Origin: Acanthamoeba sp. SK_2022b
Lineage: Eukaryota; Discosea; Longamoebia; Acanthamoebidae
Assembly: GCA_027943245.1 (NCBI GenBank)
Contig: JANDJZ010000165.1
Span: 1 to 15,179 of the forward strand
Length of the DNA: 15,179 nucleotides
Direction: 5' to 3'
Positions within the stretch are counted from its first letter, which is position 1, and each line of letters starts with the position of its first letter. The notes below the pieces were generated by a model, which was not told the origin of the DNA, did not search any database, and saw only the letters and a program-made list of their open reading frames with translations. This document shows positions 9,407 through 15,179 of the stretch, in pieces. The position numbers and the translations under genes are program-made.

Positions 9407-9555
9407 CATTCTGCCACTGTTTTAAATTGGCACCAAGGTGCTGAAAAACTGTTTGAAGGGTTAGAAGAGATCAAGTTCCAACAATTTAAACATAATCCAT
9501 GTTGACCAATGCATTTTGTCAAGTACAAAACATATGATTTTCAAAACTGTTTTAC
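9407..9555. repeat. Non-satellite island, second copy
   Basis: This matches 1964-2112 with a few differences, for example AAAACTGTTTGAAGG where copy A has AAAACTTTTTGAAGG, and ACATATGATT where A has ACAATTGATT. I recognise no function. Confidence 0.7.
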
Positions 9556-10570
9556 CTGTGGTGGTGGTGTGGTGGGTGTTGTGGTGATGTTATGGTGTAG
9601 TTGTAGTGTTGGTTTGTTGTGGTGTGGTGGTGTGGTGGTGCTGTGGTGGTGATGGTGTTGTGGTGATGTTGTGGTTCTGTTGTGTTGTGGTGGTGTTGTT
9701 GTATTGTGGCGCTTGTGGTGTTGTGGTGTTGTTGTGGTGGTGCTATGGTGTGGTGATGTTGTAGTGGTAGTGTTGTTGTGTTGTGATCATGTTGTGGTGA
9801 TGGTGTGGTATTTTGGTGATTGTGGTGCTGTTGTGGTGTTGTGGCGTGGTGGTGTTGTTGTGGTGTGGTGGTGCTGGTGTGGTGAATGGTGATGTTGTGG
9901 TGATGTTGTGGTGGTGGGTTGTGGTGGTGTTGTAGTGGTGTTGTGGTGTTGTGGTGATTTTGTGGTGGGGATGTGAAGGTGATGGTGTTGTGGTGATGTC
10001 GTGGTGGTGATGGTGTGGTAGTGTTGTGGTGATGTATTGTGATGGTGTTGTGGTGATGGTATGATCATTTTTTAGTGGTGATGTTGTGGTGTTGTTATGG
10101 TGTTGTGGTGTTGTGGTGATGATTTGGTGATGTGGTGGTGTGGTGGGTGTTATGCGTGGTGTTGCTGTGTTGTGATGCTGGTTTGGTATATTGTGGTGAT
10201 GGTGTTATGGTGTTTTGGTGGCGGAGTTGTGGTGGTGTAGTAGTGGCGTTGGGTAGTGGTGGTTGTGGTTTTGTGTGGTGATGTTGTGGTGATGGTGTTG
10301 TGTTTTGGTGATTGTTGGTGCCACACCACAGTGGAATTGTGATGTTTGGTGTTGTGGTGGTGTTGTGGTGGTGTTTTGGTGGTGTTTTGGTGTTGTTGTG
10401 GTTGTGGTGATGTTGTGGTGTGGAGATGGTGTGGTGATGTTGTGGTGGTGATGATGTTGTAGTGGTGGCGTTGATGGGATGGTGCATGTGTGGTGTTGTG
10501 GTGATGGTGGTGGTGTGGTGATGCTGTGGTGGTGTTGTAGTGATGTGGTATGTTGTGATATATGCTTGTG

Positions 10571-10792
10571 TGTTGAAGAGGAGAGTATGCAGTGAGAAAA
10601 GGTAGGGTCTTTTCTGGTTTTCTTGCTGCTAAATACATTGTTGGTTTTATTACTTTTGAATATATCGTTGTAGATAGTTGTGCTACAACATACCTCCTAA
10701 ACTTAAGACATGCCTTGTGCTAGAGGCTCATTAAGTCCTATCTCATTTGATGTTCCAGAGTGACTGTTGCTTATTGTACCTAACTCACAACA
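10571..10792 (+). repeat. Hairpin-bearing interspersed element, copy 3
   Basis: This is the copy-B counterpart of 3301-3529, with ends TGTTGAAGAG and CTCACAACA. Its first hairpin (10595-10615) keeps AGAAAAG and CTTTTCT arms with G-T wobbles nearer the loop. It has short deletions relative to copy 1, for example ATGCCTTGTGC. Confidence 0.65.
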
Positions 10793-11930
10793 TGGTGATG
10801 ATGATGATGTTGTGGTGATGTTGCAGTGATGTTGTAGTGGTGTTTGTGATGTTGTGGTAATGTTGTGGTTATGTTGTAGTGGTGTGTGGTGTGTTGTGGT
10901 GGTGTGGTGGTAATGTTGGGAAGTGTTGTGGTGTGGTGATGTTGTGATGATGGTGTTGTGGTGTGGTGGTGTTGTGGTGGAGTGGTGGTGGTGTGATGGT
11001 GTTGTGGTGGTGGTGGTGTGATGGTGTTGTGGTGATGTTGTATCTGAGTTGTAGTTGTGGTGGTGTGTTGTGGTTAGTGGTGTTGTGGTGGTGGTGGTGT
11101 GGTGTGTGTTGTGTTGTAGTGATTGTGTTGTGGTGTTGTGATGATGTGGTAATGGTGTGGTATTGTTGTGGTGGTGTTGTGGTGGTGGTTTTGTGGTGAT
11201 GTTGTGGTGTTGTGGTAGTGGTGGTGTGGTGTTGTGGTGGTGGTGGTGGTGGTGGTGATGTTGTGGTTGTGGTAATGTTGTTGTGGTGGTGTGGTGGTAT
11301 TGTGGTCCTGTGGTGCTGTGATGTTTGTGGTGATGTTGTGGTGGTGTTGTGGTGGTGTAGTGGTGTTGCACTGTTTGGTGGTGTTGTGGTTATGGTGTGG
11401 TGTTGTTGTAGTAATGTTGTGATGTGGTGGTGTGGTGTGGTGGTGTTGTGGTTATGGTGTGGTGTTGTTGTAGTAATGTTGTGGTGGTGTGGTGTGGTGG
11501 TGTTGTGGTGGTGTTGTGGTGTGGTGATGTTGTGGTGGTAATGTGGTGATGTGGTGTGGTGGTTCTGTGGTGGCGTGGTGTTGTTGTAGTGTTGTAGTAT
11601 TGTTGTGGTGATATTGTGGTGCTGTTGGTCAGGTGGTGGTCAGGTGGTGGTTGTAAGGTGGTGGTGGTGTTATGGTGCTGTGGTGGTGATAATTTGTTGG
11701 TGTGGTGATGGTGTGTGGTGGTGTTTTGGTGGTGGTGTGGTGTTGTGGTGGTGTTGTGGTGCTGTGGTGTGGTGGTGTTGTTGTGATGTTGGTGTGGTGT
11801 TGTGGTGGTGTTGAGGTGGTGTTGTGGTGGGTGATGTTGGGTGATGGTGTAATGTTGTGGTGATGGTGTGCTGTTATGATGTGGTGATGTTTAGGTTATG
11901 TTAGTGTTGTGGTGATGTTGTGCTGTTGAG

Positions 11931-12003
11931 GGGATGTTATGGGATGTTGTGGGTTGTTGTGGGTTGTTGTGGGTTATTGTGGGTTGTTGTGGGTTGTTGT
12001 GGG
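11931..12003 (+). other. Regular GGG tract, candidate G-quadruplex (copy B)
   Basis: Eight GGG runs begin at 11931 and recur every ten bases to 12001, with seven-base spacers (TTGTTGT, once TTATTGT). The tract lies about 130 bases before the first recognisable exon of the FHA gene, on the sense strand. If transcribed, the RNA would carry the G-rich sequence. Confidence 0.8.
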
Positions 12004-12009
12004 TTGTTG

Positions 12010-12080
12010 TTGTGGTGGTGGTGGTGTTGGTGGTGGTGGTGGTGGTGGTGGTGGTGGTGGTGGTAGTGGTGGTGGTGGTG
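12010..12080 (+). repeat. (GTG)n microsatellite
   Basis: Nearly pure GTG trinucleotides form the right end of the satellite, just before normal sequence resumes at about 12,081. Confidence 0.85.
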
Positions 12081-12129
12081 TGTCGTGTGTGTAGTGATCT
12101 GATCTGGTCGCGTGCGTGGTTGTACACAG

Positions 12130-12252
12130 AATTGGACACACTTCGCTTTTCCGAGATGGAGGCGCGATTGCTCGCCGCCGTGCCCCGCGCCGTAGCCCTC
12201 GATCTCCCCACCCGCATCGCCCGCAAGGAAGGTGCGCCCTTGGCTTCTCTCC

Positions 12253-12291
<39 letters not shown>

Positions 12292-12777
12292 CGCCTGAGC
12301 TCTGACGCATCCAGCCTTGCTGTCCTCTCTCTCTCTCTCTCTGCGGTGTGTGTGGCGCGGGTGTGGGGTGTGGGAGCAGCCTACTGGCGGGAGGGAGAGC
12401 GGCTGGAGCAGCAGATCATGCAGCTGGAAAAGGAGCTGAAGCTGATGACCGAGAAGAAGCTCAAGATGCTGGCCCTCCTACGCGGCCGCCACCTCCGCTA
12501 CGAAATGAAGAGCAAAGAGGTGCCCGCCACTCCTCCCCATCCCTCTACTCTTGCAGTTGGGCTCACCTGTGAGGATTGGCTCGTGTCGCGTGCGTGGCCA
12601 GATCGTGCTGGGCCGTACTGCTGGCGACGCGGTGGTGGACGTGGACCTCTTCGAAGAGGGCGACGCAGCCAAGATCTCGCGGAGACAGGTTCGAGCCCGA
12701 TCCTGCCAAGCCAATCCGTTTCTGTTTTGATTTTAATTGGTAGTTTAATTGATTATTTCAAGTCTACACATGCTAAT

Positions 12778-12847
<70 letters not shown>

Positions 12848-13190
12848 GGCGGTGATCAAGCTGAAACGGGATGGCGAGTTCTATCTGCACAACGTCGGGC
12901 GCGCCACCATGTTCGTCAACGGACGACCGGTGCTCACGGGCAAACGAACGCACCTCCCGCATTGCTGTCTCGTCGAGGTGCGCCGCCTTCGACGCCTCAC
13001 GCGGTTGTTGTTGTTGCGGCAGTGTAGCTGCTGACCCGAGCCACCGCATCGGCACTCCCCCCTTTCCTCCCTTCCCCCCCCCTCTCGCTCTCTCTCTTTG
13101 CAGGTGCGGCAAATCGCGTTCATCTTCGACATCAATCGCTCCCTGCACGCCAAGCTCAAGGCGGGCCTCGCCGCCGGCTCATCGACCTGA
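12130..13190 (+). CDS. MCRS1: Microspherule protein 1-like, C-terminal part with FHA domain
   Basis: Five exons join in phase: 12130-12231, 12380-12519, 12602-12688, 12849-12977 and 13104-13190 (TGA), giving 180 codons plus a split first codon. Exon 1 carries FSEMEA, resembling the end of the N-terminal region of this family. Exon 2 encodes a charged coiled coil (EGERLEQQIMQLEKELK) and then LRGRHLRYEMKSKE. Exons 3 to 5 complete an FHA domain with LGR (12608-12616), ISRRQ (12674-12688) and FVNGRPV (near 12912). From memory of the family, human MCRS1 has a similar LRGR motif, the same LGR, ISRKQ in place of ISRRQ, and GRPVL; the canonical FHA His after Ser-Arg is Gln in both. In animals MCRS1 is a nuclear subunit of the INO80 remodeller and NSL acetyltransferase complexes. 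The large N-terminal domain is not in the window. ATG at 12156 is in frame, but the open frame and a plausible acceptor (GTACACAG, ending at 12129) suggest that this is an internal exon. Family assignment is firm; exon 1's start is not. Confidence 0.85.
12256..12289 (+). repeat. (AC)17 microsatellite in intron 1 of the FHA gene
   Basis: Seventeen AC units lie in the 148-base intron 12232-12379. They are complementary to the (GT)n tract in intron 3. Confidence 0.95.
12325..12342 (+). repeat. (CT)9 tract in intron 1 of the FHA gene
   Basis: This CT run is the only pyrimidine tract in the downstream half of the intron. The last 37 bases before the acceptor are G-rich, so the CT run probably serves as the polypyrimidine signal at an unusual distance. 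Confidence 0.8.
12779..12845 (+). repeat. (GT)33 microsatellite at a 3' splice site
   Basis: Sixty-seven bases of uninterrupted GT end three bases before the acceptor AG (12847-12848) of the 160-base intron 12689-12848. No ordinary pyrimidine tract separates the repeat from the exon. Confidence 0.95.
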
Positions 13191-13258
13191 CCCCTCCCCA
13201 CAGCCGAGTCCAACACGTGTTCACATATGTACATTTCGCTTGTTGTTGCGGTAGTTGT
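13191..13258. promoter_or_regulatory. Compact convergent 3' region
   Basis: Only 68 bases separate the stop of the FHA gene (+) from the stop of the SAM gene (-). No AATAAA is present on either strand. The gap holds palindromes readable by both transcripts: AACACGTGTT (13212-13221), ACATATGT (13223-13230) and TGTACA (13228-13233), the last giving UGUA in both RNAs. I infer shared or overlapping 3' ends. Confidence 0.4.
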
Positions 13259-14264
13259 CTAGCCAATCAGGCGCTTCATTGTCGCCGTAGCCGTCGCCAT
13301 CGTCACCGTCTTCTGCTTCTTCGTTCGGGTGACGTTGAGGACCACGACCTTGGCCTGGCGGTCCTTGGCTCGCTGCTTGAGCTTGCGGAGGTCCCTGTCG
13401 CTCCTGATCTTCATGCCGCCCTTCCTGATGTCGACGCACGTGATACTCACATGCCTGGAGGAGGCGGTCGTAGGAGTAGGGCCCAAGGCGGCCGCCGTCC
13501 CACCTCCGACTCCGTCGCTGGTAAAGTCGTGACCACGTACTCGGCCAATGTCGAGCCTGTGTGGCCTCCCACCCCCAGTCAACCACCAAACATGACTACA
13601 ACACGACGTACGACGTGGCAAGCGAGCACCGAAGGATGAGGCCAGGTTGGACCGGGAGAGCTCTCGAGTAGCGGCAATGTGCGACGGTGGTGAGTGGTGA
13701 TGGTGGTCGTCGACCTGTTGGTCGTTCTCCTCGCTGACCTTGATGCGGCGGAGCGTGACGACCTGTACGTGCTCGAGCACGTCTCGAGGAGACGGCGCCT
13801 CTCTCGAATCGCCCGGGTCGTGGTTGGTGGACTCGCCCAAGCGAGGAGTGGCCACTTCGGACAGAACTCTGCCCTGCTCCTCCTGCACTCCGTGCTCCTG
13901 CTTGAGTGTGTCTCTCCGCATCAACACAGTCTTCCTGGTGTGTATACACAAAGAGTGAGCCCTCCACTATCGTTATCGGAGCGGAGGCGGCACCTCTCCT
14001 TGAAGGACGAGATGCCCAGAGACGATAGGAGCTTGTGGTCCGTGTGCAAAAGTCTGGCGCCGTCCATCCGAGCCTCGGCAAAGGCGGCTGATGGTTCGCG
14101 TGCAGTGGCGATCCACACGATTGGCAGTTACGACAATAAAACGCTCCGGCTGGAGAGTGATACGAACCAATGCGCTGGGAAAGGAAGGCGCCTTCATGTG
14201 GTCAAAGAAGCTCAAATAGGCCTGCTCTCGACCCACCACCCAGTTAGTGAGACTTCTCACTTCG
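13259..14264 (-). CDS. SAM-domain protein, C-terminal part
   Basis: On the minus strand, exon 14087-13994 encodes AFAEARMDGARLLHTD and SSLGISSFKER. It joins in phase across a 59-base intron (13993-13935; donor GTGCCG, acceptor CACCAG) to exon 13934-13259, which continues KTVLMRRDTLKQ and runs 224 codons to TAG. DG..LL...(x)LGI...FKER is a good match to helices 3 to 5 of a SAM domain, a protein-interaction module. The long last exon includes a Pro/Ser/His-rich linker, an inferred VVTLRRIK segment and a basic tail (MKIRSDRDLRKLKQRAKD, VVVLNVTRTKKQK). A further upstream exon, 14264-14164, fits by phase through donor GTATCA, but a stronger GTAACT donor further down gives another join, so this exon is tentative. 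An intron could also lie inside the last exon (AAG/GTCAGC). No start codon is identified. SAM call good; full model moderate. Confidence 0.55.
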
Positions 14265-14402
14265 CTGCAGGTGCTCTCAAATAATCTCTACCTGATCACA
14301 GACAAAGTTGAGGCAATAGGGGTTTTTCTGCAGCTCCTGCAACCGCACAAGTTGTCCGGGTTCGTTTCCTTTCTATCAGCGCGCACTTTTTAACTCCTAT
14401 AG
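14265..14402. other. Short gap between divergent exon sets
   Basis: This 138-base gap between the minus-strand and plus-strand exons has a T-rich tract (CACTTTTTAACTCCTATAG) that looks like a plus-strand acceptor rather than a promoter. No TATA-like box stands out. Confidence 0.35.
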
Positions 14403-15179
14403 ATTAACAAGCTCATCGAGAAGACCTGGCACATGCCGATGAAGCTCAAGTACACCACAAGCAACCAGACCAAAGTCGCCATCAGGAACTCGGCCGATTG
14501 GCCTCATGCAGCTGGCTGACAAATACGGTTACGGAAGGAGGCGGACACGTGGTCCTACACCTCCGCAAGTAGCTAAGGGACTTTCCCGAGAGCGTCACGA
14601 GGACTTACTCGATGGGCGTGTTGGTTGCAGGAGCTGGGGGCTTCAAACCAACAGCTTTATGACGGAATACAGGTGCCAGTTCCGTCATGGGTAGCTTTCT
14701 GCCTGACACAACCCAGCACCAGCAGGCTCATATTTCTTTTTCCTTTTCTTCACATTTTTTCGCATTTTCGGTAGGTTTCGGGCGAAGATGCCCTTCGAAC
14801 AGGCCTGGAATTGGCACGATGAGAGGTCAAGACTGACAACAAGTTACGGACAGGGCACTGCGATTCGATTTACTTCACAGACTTGACGAAGGAGGGCCAC
14901 GCTGCTCGTATACGCAACTCTATGGAGCCCCAACCTGAGTTGGTGCGTGGAGTAATTCTGTACCTTTCGAGCATGCAGTTCAATTCAAGGGTCTGACGTC
15001 AGGTGCATGTGGCTGTGCAGGCTGCCAAAGAAGCCCAGGAGGCGTTGCTGGACGAGCTCAACGAGCTTAAGGAAGTGTCGCCAGAGGATTACGAAGACTT
15101 CAGGGTCGACACAATCACACAGTTCCTTGCGGCAGACAAACTGGCACAAGCCCTCGACGGGCCCGGCCTCGTGCGCCTC
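14403..15179 (+). CDS. Unrecognised multi-exon protein with frame breaks, 3' end open
   Basis: I do not recognise this protein. Clear coding blocks are 14403-14516 (KLIEKTWHMPMKLKYTTSNQ), 14631-14672 (ELGASNQQLYDGIQ), about 14775-14825 (MPFEQAWNWHDE), 14826-14942 (IYFTDLTKEGHAARIRNSME) and 15021-15179 (AAKEAQEALLDELNELKE), open at the edge. Good splice sites flank several: acceptors CTCCTATAG before 14403, TTGGTTGCAG before 14631 and CTGTGCAG before 15021; donors CAG/GTGCCA after 14672 and TTG/GTGCGT after 14942. The last intron (78 bases) joins in phase. Other joins fail: the first block meets TGA at 14517 while the next frame (MQLADKYGYG) is shifted by one, and an extra dinucleotide at 14821-14826 shifts HDE out of frame with VKTDNKL. 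No 5' exon fits between this and the SAM gene. It may be a decayed copy or contain sequence errors. Confidence 0.5.

Larger units (their letters stand above)
8255..12015 (+). repeat. Segmental duplication, copy B
   Basis: This segment matches 950-4870 in order and orientation. It has the same islands at 9407-9555, 10318-10335 and 10571-10792. It has no miniature LTR element at the equivalent site near 9670-9690, and it carries about 170 bases (about 9750-9920) that copy A lacks. Small indels and substitutions are scattered throughout. Its right end runs through the GGG-spaced tract into (GTG)n next to the FHA-domain gene. Confidence 0.85.
67..12090 (+). repeat. About 12 kb G/T-rich NTG satellite
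   Basis: The + strand is built from GTT, GTG and ATG trinucleotides in words such as GTTGTGGTG and GTGATGTTGTGG, and C is very rare. Frequent one- or two-base phase slips (GGTGTGGTG) break any reading frame. Open frames exist on both strands, but they encode only His/Thr/Asn/Gln/Pro (minus) or Val/Trp/Cys/Gly/Leu (plus), as expected from the repeat, so I call no gene here. The array is interrupted by the non-satellite islands listed separately. It ends about 40 bases before the first recognisable exon of the FHA-domain gene, so it may sit in that gene's intron or directly upstream of it. Confidence 0.9.

Noticed and set aside
8425..9528. A 367-codon minus-strand frame that starts in the non-satellite island and runs into His-rich repeat, with a counterpart in copy A
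   Set aside because: Conservation between the copies follows from recent duplication. The unique N-terminal part is not a recognisable domain and the rest is satellite.
1..12090. CRISPR array, telomere or centromere identity for the repeat
   Set aside because: There is no regular repeat-spacer structure, no run of a known telomere unit, and nothing in the sequence alone shows centromere function.
12871..13254. Other long frames over the FHA gene on both strands
   Set aside because: They are shadows of GC-rich exons, run through introns and microsatellites, and lack domain signatures.
14292..14336. Minus-strand candidate exon reading ELQKNPYCLNFVCDQ with good splice sites
   Set aside because: It would leave an intron of only 27 bases to the next candidate exon, and the phases do not agree.

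Overview
This is a eukaryotic nuclear window. Exons are GC-rich, with G or C favoured at third codon positions. They are split by short GT-AG introns of about 59 to 160 bases, many with microsatellites, and genes lie close together on both strands. This would suit a compact protist genome such as Acanthamoeba or a relative, but that is a guess from style only.

Bases 1 to about 12,090 hold no gene I can support. They are a strand-asymmetric satellite of NTG-type trinucleotides (GTT, GTG, ATG, in words such as GTTGTGGTG), almost free of C on the + strand, except for bases 1 to about 66, where the same repeat runs in the opposite orientation. Within it are a segmental duplication of nearly 4 kb (about 950-4870 and 8255-12015), two copies of a miniature LTR retroelement (2223-2577 on -, 7283-7635 on +), three copies and one fragment of a second interspersed sequence with conserved hairpins, and tracts of (GTT)n, (GTG)n and evenly spaced GGG.

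Bases 12,130 to 15,179 are genic. First comes the 3' part of a microspherule-protein-1-like gene: five exons encoding the end of the N-terminal region, a coiled coil and a complete FHA domain. Its 5' exons are not in the window, so the satellite is either a giant intron or lies at a break. Converging on it, with 68 bases between the stop codons, is a minus-strand gene whose exons join in phase to make a SAM domain followed by a basic C-terminal tail. The last 780 bases hold plus-strand exons of an unrecognised protein; its final exon is open at the window edge and upstream exons carry frame breaks.

The genes show no pathway link. MCRS1 relatives are nuclear chromatin-complex subunits (INO80 and NSL in animals), and SAM domains are general protein-interaction modules. 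The most distinctive content is the repeat landscape: a TRIM-type miniature LTR element with every expected landmark, an apparent empty paralogous site for its second copy, a satellite strand switch, and complementary (CA)n and (GT)n tracts in two introns of the FHA gene.
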